DNA of 64,000 nt from an uncultured Collinsella sp. (lineage in GTDB: Bacteria > Actinomycetota > Coriobacteriia > Coriobacteriales > Coriobacteriaceae), in the NCBI GenBank assembly GCA_900548815.1, contig URLR01000002.1, forward strand, positions 1 to 64,000. The letters run 5' to 3'. Position numbers and translations under genes: made by a program. The notes under the pieces were generated by a model, which was not told the origin of the DNA, did not search any database, and saw nothing but the letters and a program-made list of their open reading frames with translations. This document shows positions 35,888-46,338 of this stretch, piece by piece; positions within the stretch are counted from its first letter, which is position 1; every line of letters begins with the position of its first letter.

Positions 35888-36958
35888 CTACACCGGGCAC
35901 GCCACTGTGGGCAAGCCTCGTCGCTCGTCAAAGCCAAAGACGATATTGGCGCACTGGACCGCTTGGCCCGCAGCGCCCTTGCACAGATTGTCGATGGCGC
36001 CCGTCGCCACCAGCACGCCCGCGCGTTTGTTGAACGCAAGGCCAATCTGGGCGGCGTTGGTGCCGACGACCGAAGCCGTCTTGGGCTGCTGGCCGGCATC
36101 GAGCACGCGCACAAAGGTGCGTCCAGCGTAGAACTGCTTGTAATAGTCGACGACATCCTCAAGAGCCAGGGAGTCGATGGCCTGCGGCGTGAGCGGCAGC
36201 GTCACCGTGGAGAGCAGGCCGCGCTTGAGCGGTGCCAGATGCGGGGTGAAGACGACGCGATCGGTCAGGCCAAGGATTTGCTCAATCTCGGGCGTGTGGC
36301 GATGCTTGTCCACGCCGTAGGCCTCCAAGTTCTCGTCAGCGCTGCAAAAATGCGTACGAGCATTGCAGGACTTGCCGGCACCCGTCACACCGCTGATGGC
36401 ATCAACGATCACGGGGCCGCTCTGGGCAACCCAGCCAGCGCGCACGGCGGGCGCGGCGGCAAGGCTCGTTGCGGTGGGATAGCAACCGGCGCAGGCGACC
36501 AGCACGGGTTTGCCGTCGGCATGGTCGGATGCGGCGGTCTCCAAGTCCCGGCAGAATAGCTCGGGCAGGCCAAAGGCACGGGTCTTGAGCAGCTCGGGGC
36601 TCGTATGCTCGGCGGCATACCACGTCTCAAAGACGGACGCGTCGTTCAGGCGGTAGTCGGCCGAAAGATCAAAGCAGGAGACGCCCGATGCAAGCAGCGC
36701 GGGCACCTGTGCCATGGCAGCCGTGTGCGGCACGGCAAGAAAAACCGCATCGCAGCTCTTAAGCTCGGGGGCATCGTGCGTGGTAAAAAGCAGATCGCTC
36801 ACGCCAGCAAAGCTCGGATATACCGCGGACAGCGGCTGGCCGGCATCGGCGTTGGACGTAATGGCGACAAGTTCAAACTCGGGATGGCCGAGCACGAGGC
36901 GAATGAGCTCGGCTCCGGCATATCCAGCCGCGCCGACGATTCCAACCTTCAATGACAT
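35888..36958 (-). CDS. argC: N-acetyl-gamma-glutamyl-phosphate reductase
   Basis: 356 residues. NAD(P)-binding start VGIVGAAGYAGAELIRL, the catalytic cysteine in ACAGCYPTATSLAA, and a C-terminal MVPHLAP-like HLAPLKRGLL. It reduces acetylglutamyl phosphate. First gene of the operon, with a candidate ArgR site about 85 bp upstream. Confidence 0.95.
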   Translation of the reverse strand: MSLKVGIVGAAGYAGAELIRLVLGHPEFELVAITSNADAGQPLSAVYPSFAGVSDLLFTTHDAPELKSCDAVFLAVPHTAAMAQVPALLASGVSCFDLSADYRLNDASVFETWYAAEHTSPELLKTRAFGLPELFCRDLETAASDHADGKPVLVACAGCYPTATSLAAAPAVRAGWVAQSGPVIVDAISGVTGAGKSCNARTHFCSADENLEAYGVDKHRHTPEIEQILGLTDRVVFTPHLAPLKRGLLSTVTLPLTPQAIDSLALEDVVDYYKQFYAGRTFVRVLDAGQQPKTASVVGTNAAQIGLAFNKRAGVLVATGAIDNLCKGAAGQAVQCANIVFGFDERRGLPTVACPV

Positions 36959-37042
36959 ATCAGACTCCTTGTCTGCGATTTATGCACCGATGCGCATTTC
37001 GCAGTGCTCGTTATGAAGTGGGTTGAAACTTTAGCACCAAAA

Positions 37043-37082
37043 GATGCATGAACACGTAAATGGCTTGCATATTCATGCATTG
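37043..37082. promoter_or_regulatory. Candidate ArgR operator (ARG boxes) before argC
   Basis: GATGCATGAA and TTCATGCATT form a 9-10-bp inverted pair with CTTGCATATTCATGCATT in between, similar in style to actinobacterial ARG boxes. No argR gene is in the window. Confidence 0.55.
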
Positions 37083-37124
37083 AAACAATCCCGACACATT
37101 CGCTTGAAGGAATTGACAAATGGA

Positions 37125-37178
37125 GCGGGCCCCGTATTGACCGGCGCTCCTAACGGCACCGGGCAATACGGGGCCCGC
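37125..37178 (-). terminator. Hairpin downstream of the PNPOx-like pair
   Basis: A 15-bp perfect arm GCGGGCCCCGTATTG pairs over a 24-nt loop that itself contains CCGGCGC/GCACCGG. The T-tract after it is weak. Confidence 0.65.
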
Positions 37179-37215
37179 CCATGCGAAAACCAAGTTGTTA
37201 GGATGAGCCAGCCGG

Positions 37216-37626
37216 CTAGAGCTCGACCGGCACCCATTCGTCGTGATTGCAGATAAAAGCCTCGGGATCCTCGACGCTAAAGAAGACGAGCGTGGGGTCG
37301 TTAGGCCCCTCATAGTGCTCGCCCAGGTGCTCTAGATGCTTCCACCCGGCTTCGCGCATTTCGTCTAAAGCCCGGTCATCCAAGCCGGCACGCCCGCGCA
37401 AGATGAGCCAGCCATGGCCCGGCCACCAACTCGTGGCCTCAAAGCGCTGGTTTTGCAGTAGCTCTTGCCACACATCTTTGGTGCGCGCTGTTACAAACCA
37501 CAGCTTGCCATCCTGGATCTGCGCAAACGAAAACGGACGCACATGAGGCTGTCCGTCAACGCTCGTCGCCAAATACCATGCCGGCACCGACGTCAGATAC
37601 TCCAACACCGTATTCAATCCGTCCAC
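37216..37626 (-). CDS. Pyridoxamine 5'-phosphate oxidase-like flavin-binding protein (copy 1)
   Basis: 136 residues. AWYLATSVDGQPHVRPFSFA followed by GKLWFVTARTKDVWQEL is the split-barrel FMN-binding pattern of the PNPOx-like superfamily. The true substrate is unknown; many relatives are FMN- or F420-dependent or stress-related. It is a close paralogue of the next gene (37671), so the pair arose by tandem duplication. Confidence 0.85.
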   Translation of the reverse strand: MDGLNTVLEYLTSVPAWYLATSVDGQPHVRPFSFAQIQDGKLWFVTARTKDVWQELLQNQRFEATSWWPGHGWLILRGRAGLDDRALDEMREAGWKHLEHLGEHYEGPNDPTLVFFSVEDPEAFICNHDEWVPVEL

Positions 37627-37670
37627 GTTTCCTCCTGTACTAGTTAGTTTGGGAACCTGGTTTGTGCGAG

Positions 37671-38117
37671 CTAGAGCTCCAGGCGCTCCTCGCTGCCGTC
37701 GATATCACAGAAGCGCGCGGCAATATTGCGGACCGAAAAGAAAGCAAGGCGGCCGTCGTTGGCACTCTCGTGTTCCTCGCCAATGCCCACCATGTGCTTA
37801 AAGCCCGCTTGACGCACCTTGTCGCTCGCAACTGCGTCGTCCTCAAGTGCGGCTTCGCCGGTCAATACGATCCAACATTCCCCCGGCTTCCAGCCCGATA
37901 CCTCAAACTTGGGATTCGCACTCAGCTCCGCCCACACGTCCTTGTCGCGCGACGTGCAAAACCACAACTTACCGTCATCGACCATGGCAAACGAAAACGG
38001 CCTCACGCGAGGCTGATGCCCGTCACTTGCATCGGTCGTGGCCAGATACCACGCCGGAATGCGCCTGAGATACGAACAGGCGCGCTCAAGCTGAGCCGTG
38101 CGGTCGTTGTCGGTCAT
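37671..38117 (-). CDS. Pyridoxamine 5'-phosphate oxidase-like flavin-binding protein (copy 2)
   Basis: 148 residues. IPAWYLATTDASDGHQPRVR and GKLWFCTSRDKDVWAEL align with the same parts of the neighbour. It lies just downstream of the riboflavin ECF transporter genes on the same strand (30 bp), which fits a flavin-binding protein, though that is only context. Confidence 0.85.
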   Translation of the reverse strand: MTDNDRTAQLERACSYLRRIPAWYLATTDASDGHQPRVRPFSFAMVDDGKLWFCTSRDKDVWAELSANPKFEVSGWKPGECWIVLTGEAALEDDAVASDKVRQAGFKHMVGIGEEHESANDGRLAFFSVRNIAARFCDIDGSEERLEL

Positions 38118-38147
38118 AGGGACCCCTTTCTTGCGCCCGAATCGCGC

Positions 38148-38948
38148 CTAAACAAGTTGAAGATTGATAACGATGACGCAGATGAGCAGCAACGCCGTCA
38201 CCACCGCCGCCAACGCATCGCCGCGGCCAAATGCAAGCGCATGCAGGCGCGTGCGGCCCTGCTCGCCGTGATAGCAGCGTGCATCCATGGCGGCCGAAAG
38301 CGTCTCGGCATGACGGAACACGCCCGTGAACAGCGGAATCGCCACACTGCCGAGCATACGCACGCCGCCGAGCGGACCGCCCGTCACGCGCGCGCCGCGG
38401 CTTGCCTGTGCATCGGCCGTCTGCTTCATCTCAGTGGCAAACTGCGGCATAAAGCGTAGCGCGATACCCATGATCATGCCGAGCTCGTGCGCAGGAAGTC
38501 CCACACGCGCAAACGGCGCGAGCAGGCGCTCAAAGCCCGCGGTGAGGTCGAGCGTCGGCGTGGTGAGTGTAATGGCGCTCATACCGGCCATCATCAACGT
38601 CAGGCGGCACGCCATAAAGGCGGCAGAACGCAGTGAGCCCTCGCTTATCTGCAGAAAGCCGAGCTGCCACAGGATGCGCCCACTCTGATCGGTAAACAAG
38701 TTGAGCACCGCGACCACGACGACGATTGCCAGCAGCGGCGCCATCGACGACAGAACGCGACGAACCGGCACCCGAGACACGGCATAGGTCAGCACAACGA
38801 AAATTGCGACCGGGGCCAGTCCGCGGAAGCCACTGACCGTGAGCGTCGTGATCAGAAACACAAAGCCCAAGAGCAACTTGGTTCGCGGGTCCAGGCGGTG
38901 GATTGCACTATCGCCGGGATAGTAACTGCCAAACGAAAACGCCTCCAT
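38148..38948 (-). CDS. ecfT: ECF transporter transmembrane subunit EcfT
   Basis: 266 residues, about five membrane helices. The two coupling helices carry the Ala-Arg-Gly-type motifs AQASRGA and AMDARCYHGEQGRTR that contact the ATPases. It forms the scaffold joining ATPase and S subunit. Its start overlaps the end of ecfA by one base. Confidence 0.92.
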   Translation of the reverse strand: MEAFSFGSYYPGDSAIHRLDPRTKLLLGFVFLITTLTVSGFRGLAPVAIFVVLTYAVSRVPVRRVLSSMAPLLAIVVVVAVLNLFTDQSGRILWQLGFLQISEGSLRSAAFMACRLTLMMAGMSAITLTTPTLDLTAGFERLLAPFARVGLPAHELGMIMGIALRFMPQFATEMKQTADAQASRGARVTGGPLGGVRMLGSVAIPLFTGVFRHAETLSAAMDARCYHGEQGRTRLHALAFGRGDALAAVVTALLLICVIVINLQLV

Positions 38949-40852
38949 CAGCAGCCCTCCTCTCGCGCGACCGTCTTGGAATTAGCAATGTCCGCGACGT
39001 TAGAAGGACCGCCCGAGCGACCGATTAGCAGGTCTACCAACTCGTCTGCCAGCGACTCAACCGTATAGAGGCCGTCAAAGCGCAGCGGCACGCCTGCCTT
39101 CGCAAGCGCCAGCGCCATGCGCTGGGCAGCGGGAACACCCAAGCCGATTGATTTAAGCTCATCCGCATGCGCAAAAACCTGAGCGGGCGTGCCCTCGGCA
39201 AACACCGCGCCCTCGTTCATCACGACGATGCGGTCGCAGCAATTGGCCAGGTCATCCATGCTGTGCGAAACCATGACAACGGTCAGGCCCTCGCGATGGA
39301 GTCGATCGATGAGCCCTAAGAAATCCCTGCGCGCAGCCGGGTCGAGCCCCGCCATGGGTTCATCGAGCACCAGCACCTCAGGTTCCATGGCGAGCACGCC
39401 GGCGAATGCCACGCGCCGTTGCTGACCGCCCGAAAGCTCAAAGGGACTCTTGTCGCCGACCGTGGAAAGGTCGAGGCCCACGCGCGAGAGCGATGACTCG
39501 ACACGACGGTCGACTTCATCTTGCGGCAAGCCAAGGTTATGCGGACCAAACGCCACGTCCTGCGCCACGGTTTCGGCAAACAGCTGACGCTCAGGATATT
39601 GAAACACCACGCCGACCTTGGCCTTAACCGCGGCGGCGTCTTTCTTGTTTGACAGATCGAGCCCCAGCGCGCGAACGGATCCCTCCTGGGGGCGAATCAA
39701 ACCGTTGAGATGCTGGACCAGCGTCGACTTACCCGAACCGGTATGACCTGCCAAGCCCAGGAACTCGCCGCGACGCACCGTCAGCGATACATCGCGCAGC
39801 GCCCACGGGCTGCTGGGGTCGTTTCCCCAGAGAGCCTGTTTGTTCGATTTGTCCGCAGTGGCCGAGCGCTTGTGCCAGCGGTGGCGCTCGCGCGGACTGA
39901 GCGAATAACTGTACGAAACATGGGATAGTTCGATGACGGGCTCCGACGCGTTGTCCTCGTTGTCTACCGGAACAGTGCCGTCAGCGATTTCCAACTGGGA
40001 TGCGGAAGACTGTCCCGCGGTGTCTGCCCCACTTCGCTCGGCATAAGCCTGCGCAATCTCAGCGACCATATCCACCTCGCGCACCTGCGCATGAACAGGC
40101 ACGCCCTTCGTACGAAGCGCCATGCCCAGACGACACGACTCCGGCATATCCAGGTTGAGCTGCGCAAGCTCATCCGCCCGCGTCAAAATTTCCTCGGGCG
40201 TACCGAGCATGGCAACGTGCCCCGCCCGAAACACCGCGACACGATCGGCCTCGGCGGCTTCTTCCATAAAGTGCGTAATCATCACGATGGTCATACCGCG
40301 AGCGTGCAACGCGCGGCAAGCCTTCATGAGGCCCTTACGTCCACGCGGATCGAGCATCGAGGAAGCCTCGTCCAAAATGAGAACGCGCGGTTCCATGGCA
40401 AGCACGCCGGCAAGCGCCACGCGTTGCTTTTGGCCACCCGAAAGCGCATGGGTCTCGTGGCGCTCAAAGCCCACCAGGCCCACGCCCTTCAGCGCCTCAC
40501 GTACGCGCTGCGCAATTTGCGCCGATGGCACGCCAAGGTTTTCGGGACCAAACGCAACGTCATCTTCGACAAGCGTTGCCACCAGCTGATCATCGGGATT
40601 CTGGAACACCATGCCCGCGGTCGAACGAATGTCGTAGACCAGCTCGGGGTCGGACGCATCCATGCCGTTGATGCGTACCGTGCCCACATCGGGCTGCAAC
40701 AGTGCATTCAGATGCTTGGCAAACGTCGACTTGCCCGACCCATTGCCACCGAGGATGCAGAAATACTCGCCGTCCTCGATATTCAGATCGACGCCGTCGA
40801 GCGCCGGTACGGCACCGTCATAGCTAAAGGAAACGCCCCGACACTCAATCAT
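38948..40852 (-). CDS. ecfA: ECF transporter ATPase, EcfA1-EcfA2 fusion
   Basis: 634 residues with two complete ABC ATPases. The first has Walker A GGNGSGKST, signature LSGGQKQR and Walker B VLILDEASSMLDP; the second has GHTGSGKST, LSGGQQRR and VLVLDEPMAGLDP. A linker of about 60 residues joins them near 270-340. Usually these are separate ecfA1 and ecfA2 genes. It powers vitamin uptake and may serve other S subunits encoded elsewhere. Confidence 0.94.
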   Translation of the reverse strand: MIECRGVSFSYDGAVPALDGVDLNIEDGEYFCILGGNGSGKSTFAKHLNALLQPDVGTVRINGMDASDPELVYDIRSTAGMVFQNPDDQLVATLVEDDVAFGPENLGVPSAQIAQRVREALKGVGLVGFERHETHALSGGQKQRVALAGVLAMEPRVLILDEASSMLDPRGRKGLMKACRALHARGMTIVMITHFMEEAAEADRVAVFRAGHVAMLGTPEEILTRADELAQLNLDMPESCRLGMALRTKGVPVHAQVREVDMVAEIAQAYAERSGADTAGQSSASQLEIADGTVPVDNEDNASEPVIELSHVSYSYSLSPRERHRWHKRSATADKSNKQALWGNDPSSPWALRDVSLTVRRGEFLGLAGHTGSGKSTLVQHLNGLIRPQEGSVRALGLDLSNKKDAAAVKAKVGVVFQYPERQLFAETVAQDVAFGPHNLGLPQDEVDRRVESSLSRVGLDLSTVGDKSPFELSGGQQRRVAFAGVLAMEPEVLVLDEPMAGLDPAARRDFLGLIDRLHREGLTVVMVSHSMDDLANCCDRIVVMNEGAVFAEGTPAQVFAHADELKSIGLGVPAAQRMALALAKAGVPLRFDGLYTVESLADELVDLLIGRSGGPSNVADIANSKTVAREEGC

Positions 40853-41439
40853 GCGCGGCCTTTGACCTGGTCCTTTTTAGGCGTGATGAGGTTGGAGACC
40901 GCTTTATACACCGCCAGTGTCAACACCGAGTTAAGCACGGTCTTGATAAGGTTGAACGGCAGCACGGCAGGAATCATGAGCGGGGCGATCACATCGACCG
41001 AGCCATACCAGAACCATACGCCAATGGTAAGGTTTGCGACCATAGACAACGCCGTAGCGGCAATAACGCCGAGCACCAGGCCAATCACGGCACCCTTATA
41101 GGTATGCATCTTCTGATAGACGATAGCCGCAGGCAGAATGTAGCCCAGCGTGGCAACCAGGTTCATAAGCGCGCCGACCCAGTCACCCGTGGTGAGCGCA
41201 TGGATAACGATCGCCATGGCGGCAACGGCAGTGCCGGCACCAGGGCCGTACGCAAACCCGCACACCATCGCCGGCACCAGCGACGGGTCATACGTCAAAA
41301 ACGGCGCCGAGGGAAGGATGGGTAGCTGCACATACATAAACAACGCGCTCAAGGCACACATCAACGCCATGGTAACGAGCTGTTTGGTGCTCCACCTATT
41401 CGTGTTCTCAAAATGGATATGCTGCGACTGTTCAGACAT
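40849..41439 (-). CDS. ribU: Riboflavin ECF transporter S component (RibU-like)
   Basis: 196 residues, about six helices. ALMCALSALFMYVQLP is the usual N-terminal helix of S subunits. The specificity call rests mainly on the FMN riboswitch directly upstream. Start set at 41439 (AGGTG 7 nt upstream); an ATG at 41460 lies inside the riboswitch. It overlaps ecfA by 4 nt, giving ribU-ecfA-ecfT as one operon. Confidence 0.88.
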   Translation of the reverse strand: MSEQSQHIHFENTNRWSTKQLVTMALMCALSALFMYVQLPILPSAPFLTYDPSLVPAMVCGFAYGPGAGTAVAAMAIVIHALTTGDWVGALMNLVATLGYILPAAIVYQKMHTYKGAVIGLVLGVIAATALSMVANLTIGVWFWYGSVDVIAPLMIPAVLPFNLIKTVLNSVLTLAVYKAVSNLITPKKDQVKGRA

Positions 41440-41449
41440 AAGATCACCT

Positions 41450-41634
41450 GCCTCTTTCATCCGGACTCTAACCGTTGGTACTGGGATCTCACCAGTTCAG
41501 CCGACATGCGAACCAACACACGCACGGGTCGCGGACTCATCGGCTCGGTCGCAGACACCTCGCCTGCGCCACGGTGCCCCTTTGACACCGCCCGATTTAC
41601 CGCCAGTGGGGAATTCCACCCCGCCCTGAAACAG
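41450..41634 (-). promoter_or_regulatory. FMN riboswitch (RFN element)
   Basis: Conserved RFN blocks on the minus strand: GGGTGGAATTCCCCACTGGC, GGCGGTAA, GAGTCCGCGACCCG, ACTGGTGAGATCCCAGTACC, and GTCCGGATGAAAGAGG at the 3' end. The ribU ribosome-binding site follows within 10 nt, so control is probably of translation initiation; no intervening terminator is seen. Confidence 0.94.
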
Positions 41635-41690
41635 CAATTGCAAGTGTAGCACGAGCAATCGTTCGCGCAAGTATGCCGAGGGTAATTTAT

Positions 41691-41768
41691 GGTGGGGATC
41701 AGCTGCCGCAACAACCACGTTCCCCACCCATCCCAAAGTAACGCGCTTTTCGCGGCAAAGCCGCGAAA
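41691..41768. repeat. Two small hairpins in the groL-ribU spacer
   Basis: GGTGGGGA/TCCCCACC (41691-41728) and TTTCGCGGC/GCCGCGAAA (41748-41768). They share the 360-bp spacer with the long palindrome at 41842 and may serve as back-up terminators. Confidence 0.6.
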
Positions 41769-41841
41769 CAGCGAAAGGGACACGTATCCCCATCAACCAC
41801 ATTCTCCGCCCACGCCGACCTCAAGGCCGTAAACGCAGGGG

Positions 41842-41969
41842 ATCCGGGGGCGTGACGGGGTTTCTCTCCGGAACATTCCGCAAAGAGGCTCCGCAGCGCG
41901 AAGCGCGATGCAGAGCCTCTTTGCATGTCCGAGGACGTTCCGGAGAGAAACCCCGTCACGCCCCCGGAT
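41842..41969. repeat. Nested long palindrome downstream of groL
   Basis: Perfect 33-bp outer arms (41842-41874 and 41937-41969, ATCCGGGGGCGTGACGGGGT outermost) enclose a 62-nt core that itself holds a perfect 12-bp stem GCAAAGAGGCTC/GAGCCTCTTTGC. It begins 30 bp past the groL stop. No T-run follows. It matches in architecture, not in sequence, the element at 44198. Confidence 0.92.
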
Positions 41970-41999
41970 TTCCGGTGGGAGTTCTAGACCTTGTCGGCC

Positions 42000-43703
<1,704 letters not shown>

Positions 43704-43732
43704 TCAAAGACGAATCAGAGATTCTGACGAGA

Positions 43733-44026
43733 CTAGGCCTCGACGACGGCGTAGATGTCGTCGGCGCGCATCAGCAGATACTTCTCGCCGTCGACCTTGA
43801 CCTCGTTGCCACCGAACTTACCGTAGATGACAACGTCACCGACCTTGACGTCCATGGGGATGCGCTCACCCTTGTCGTTGACCTTGCCGGCGCCAACGGC
43901 AACGATGGTGCCACGCTGCGGCTTCTCCTGAGCGTTGCTGGCGATATACAGACCAGAAGCGGTCTTCTGCTCGGCCTCGTCGGGCTTGACCAGAACACGA
44001 TCTGCAAGCGGCTTCAAAGACGACAT
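43733..44026 (-). CDS. groS: Co-chaperonin GroES
   Basis: 97 residues. LKPLADRVLVKPDEAEQKT at the N-terminus and a mobile loop TASGLYIASNAQEKPQRG. AGGAGGAG precedes the start. I looked for the CIRCE repeat (TTAGCACTC-N9-GAGTGCTAA) upstream and did not find it; the 506-bp region to 44532 instead holds a long palindrome and a dispersed hairpin. Confidence 0.97.
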   Translation of the reverse strand: MSSLKPLADRVLVKPDEAEQKTASGLYIASNAQEKPQRGTIVAVGAGKVNDKGERIPMDVKVGDVVIYGKFGGNEVKVDGEKYLLMRADDIYAVVEA

Positions 44027-44197
44027 GCTTGTCTCCTCCTTTTTGGGCCGCGCGGTTATACCACGCGAATTAACCCTTTTTGTTTGCGTACGCGTTGAAT
44101 GGTACCCACGAATGGCGGGTTATACAACACGGAGTCAAAAAATCTTATTTTTTGGCACTTAGATTTTCTGAATGCTGGGGGGATAACTTAGCGGTGG

Positions 44198-44340
44198 CTC
44201 CCGTGTGGCTCCGGAGGGGCGGGGCATAAGGTTTCCTGCTCGGGCAGTCCTGCTCGCACGAAGGCCACATTAAGTGGCCTTCGGCTCGTGCGGAACTCGC
44301 GATAAACCTTATGCCCCGCCCCTCCGGAGCCACACGGGAG
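44198..44340. repeat. Nested long palindrome upstream of groS
   Basis: Perfect 37-bp outer arms (44198-44234 and 44304-44340, CTCCCGTGTGGCTCCGGAGG outermost) around a 69-nt core with an inner stem CGAAGGCCAC/GTGGCCTTCG. It lies 170 bp upstream of groS and has the same two-level design as the one at 41842. Confidence 0.92.
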
Positions 44341-44447
44341 GCAGGTTAACTAATTCGGTCCCGGCATTCAGAAAAGTCAGTGCAGCAAAATGGCGATGCA
44401 GATGGTGCGAACAAGAAAGGGGCACGTTGTTGAGACGCGCTCTTTTA

Positions 44448-44514
44448 AGTTGCGGTGGAATAGTTCCTGTTTTTGGGCTTGAAGGCCGATTTTAGGGACT
44501 ATTTCACCGCAACT
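44448..44514. repeat. Dispersed inverted repeat, AGTTGCGGTG family, copy 2
   Basis: Arms AGTTGCGGTGGAATAGTTCC and its near complement, 25-nt spacer, same family as 17177. It is 18 bp beyond the stop of the amidohydrolase gene. Confidence 0.87.
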
Positions 44515-44532
44515 GAGGGGTGAGATGTGGGG

Positions 44533-46170
44533 TTAACGCTCGTAGATGAGGTTGCCTGCCAGGTAGGTGGTCTGAACCTTGGTAGCCTGAAGCTCTTGGG
44601 GGTCGATGGTGAGCGGGTTTTGGTCCAGGACTACCAGATCGGCGTATTTGCCGGGCTCCAAGCTGCCGAGGTTTTGCTCGTCGCCCGCTGCGTACGCGCT
44701 GCCCAGGGTATAGTTGCGCAGAGCTGTGGCCGCATCGATGCGCTCGCTCGACAGCCAGCCGCCCTCGGGCCAGTGGCTTTTGGGATCCTGGCGCGTGATA
44801 GCCGTGTAGAGCACGTTCATGCTTGTAACAGCTGTGATGGGGCTATCGGTGCCGAAGGCTTGGCGGATGCCGCGCTGCTTATAGGTCGCAAACGGCCACA
44901 TGATGCGGCTGCGTTCCAGGCCCAGATCGCGCTCGGGGCCGCCCGGGTCGAGTGTAATGTGACAGGGCTGGCTCGAGGCAACGACGTTAAGCTTGCGTAG
45001 ACGATCGATGTCCTCGGGCAAGAGGTTCTCCAGGTGCTCGAGCGTGTTATGGCCGTGCTGGGGCAGGCCGTACAGGTCGGCGGCCTCCTCGAAGATATCC
45101 AGCGCGGCATGAATCGCACCGTCGCCGATGACGTGGATGCGCACGGTATGGCCGCGCTCCGCGGCCGCCAGAACCAGCTTGCGCATGCGCTCGGCAGGAA
45201 CCGTCAGGCGACCTTGATCGCCCGGGAAGCGCGGGTTGGTATAGGGCTCGGTGAGATAGGCCGTGTGTTCGCTCGACACGCCGTCGAAGAACTGCTTAAA
45301 GCCTGGCGCCGAAAGCAGCGCGTTGTTCGCGTAACGTACCTGCAGCTCTTCCAAGCGCGATTGGTCATCCAGCAGCGTGGGAAACAAATGGGCTCGGATG
45401 CCCAACTTGCCGGCTGCCTGCAGTTTGTCGTAGACGTCGTCTCGGATATAATCGCAGCCCGGCATGGGCATGAGCGACATATCGCATATCGAGGTGATGC
45501 CCTGCTCGGCCATCCGCCTCATTTGATCGGCGTAAGCGCTTGCGATGCGATCCTCGCCCAGCCACTCAAGGCAGCGCGGTAGCAGCTGCATGGCAGCCGC
45601 CTCGTGAGCAATACCCGTGAGCTCGCCGTTTGCGTCCTTTTCGTAGCTACCGCCCGCTGGTGGCTCGCTGTCGCGCGTGACGCCGAGTGCATCGAGTGCG
45701 CGGCTGTTGAGCCACAGCGTGTGCCCGTCGCCCGAATACATAACGCAGGGACGATCGGGGAATGCCACATCGAGCGACGCCTTGGTAGGATGCTCGGGCG
45801 GATCCCAACGGTAATCGCGCCAGCCCTGCGTCACAACCCAAGCGTCACTAGGCAGATCCTGGGAAAACTCGAGCGCATGTTGCACCAGCGCCGCCTCGGA
45901 CGTGCCCATATCCATGAGCATGTACGGCGAGGAACCGACCGAGGTATGGAAGAAGTGCAGATGAGCGTCATGGAAACCGGGGCAGACAAACTGCTCGCCG
46001 TAGTCGATAACCGGCGTGGCGGCAGGCGCGGCGGCAATCACGTCATCCGGCGCACCGACTGCGACGATACGGTCGCCTGCGATGGCAATCGCCAGCTCGC
46101 GGGCGGTATCGATGCCGTCTTGCGCGGTAAAGACGTTCTTGGAGCGGATAATCCGATCGATATGTTGCAT
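44533..46170 (-). CDS. Amidohydrolase family 3 protein (YtcJ-like)
   Basis: 545 residues. Metal ligands of the amidohydrolase fold are seen in FVCPGFHDAHLHFF, IHVIGDGAIHAAL and FGTDSPITAV, with a C-terminal SLEPGKYADLVVLDQNPLTI. Substrate is unknown. Start set at 46170 (GGGG 6 nt upstream), with 46176 and 46182 as options; the very long frame up to 47886 is antisense to the next gene. It is divergent from the M20 peptidase at 46339. Confidence 0.87.
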   Translation of the reverse strand: MQHIDRIIRSKNVFTAQDGIDTARELAIAIAGDRIVAVGAPDDVIAAAPAATPVIDYGEQFVCPGFHDAHLHFFHTSVGSSPYMLMDMGTSEAALVQHALEFSQDLPSDAWVVTQGWRDYRWDPPEHPTKASLDVAFPDRPCVMYSGDGHTLWLNSRALDALGVTRDSEPPAGGSYEKDANGELTGIAHEAAAMQLLPRCLEWLGEDRIASAYADQMRRMAEQGITSICDMSLMPMPGCDYIRDDVYDKLQAAGKLGIRAHLFPTLLDDQSRLEELQVRYANNALLSAPGFKQFFDGVSSEHTAYLTEPYTNPRFPGDQGRLTVPAERMRKLVLAAAERGHTVRIHVIGDGAIHAALDIFEEAADLYGLPQHGHNTLEHLENLLPEDIDRLRKLNVVASSQPCHITLDPGGPERDLGLERSRIMWPFATYKQRGIRQAFGTDSPITAVTSMNVLYTAITRQDPKSHWPEGGWLSSERIDAATALRNYTLGSAYAAGDEQNLGSLEPGKYADLVVLDQNPLTIDPQELQATKVQTTYLAGNLIYER

Positions 46171-46338
46171 GGGCATCCCCATCTCTGGCAGGAAATTCAA
46201 CACCCCCGAGTGTACTCCCCCGCCCTTGTAACAAAACCCCAAGCGGCAAACGGCAACTTTACCAGCCCTAGCGGCAGGTGGCATACTGGAGAGAGCCTGT
46301 ACGATTTTGCGATCAACCCAGCAAGGAGCAAATCGACC

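Noticed and set aside
37671..38117. Heme or F420 biosynthesis role for the PNPOx-like pair
   Set aside because: No pathway genes are nearby; only the fold can be supported.
44027..44197. CIRCE or HspR site upstream of groS
   Set aside because: No TTAGCACTC-N9-GAGTGCTAA or CTTGAGT-N7-ACTCAAG type repeat could be found by eye.
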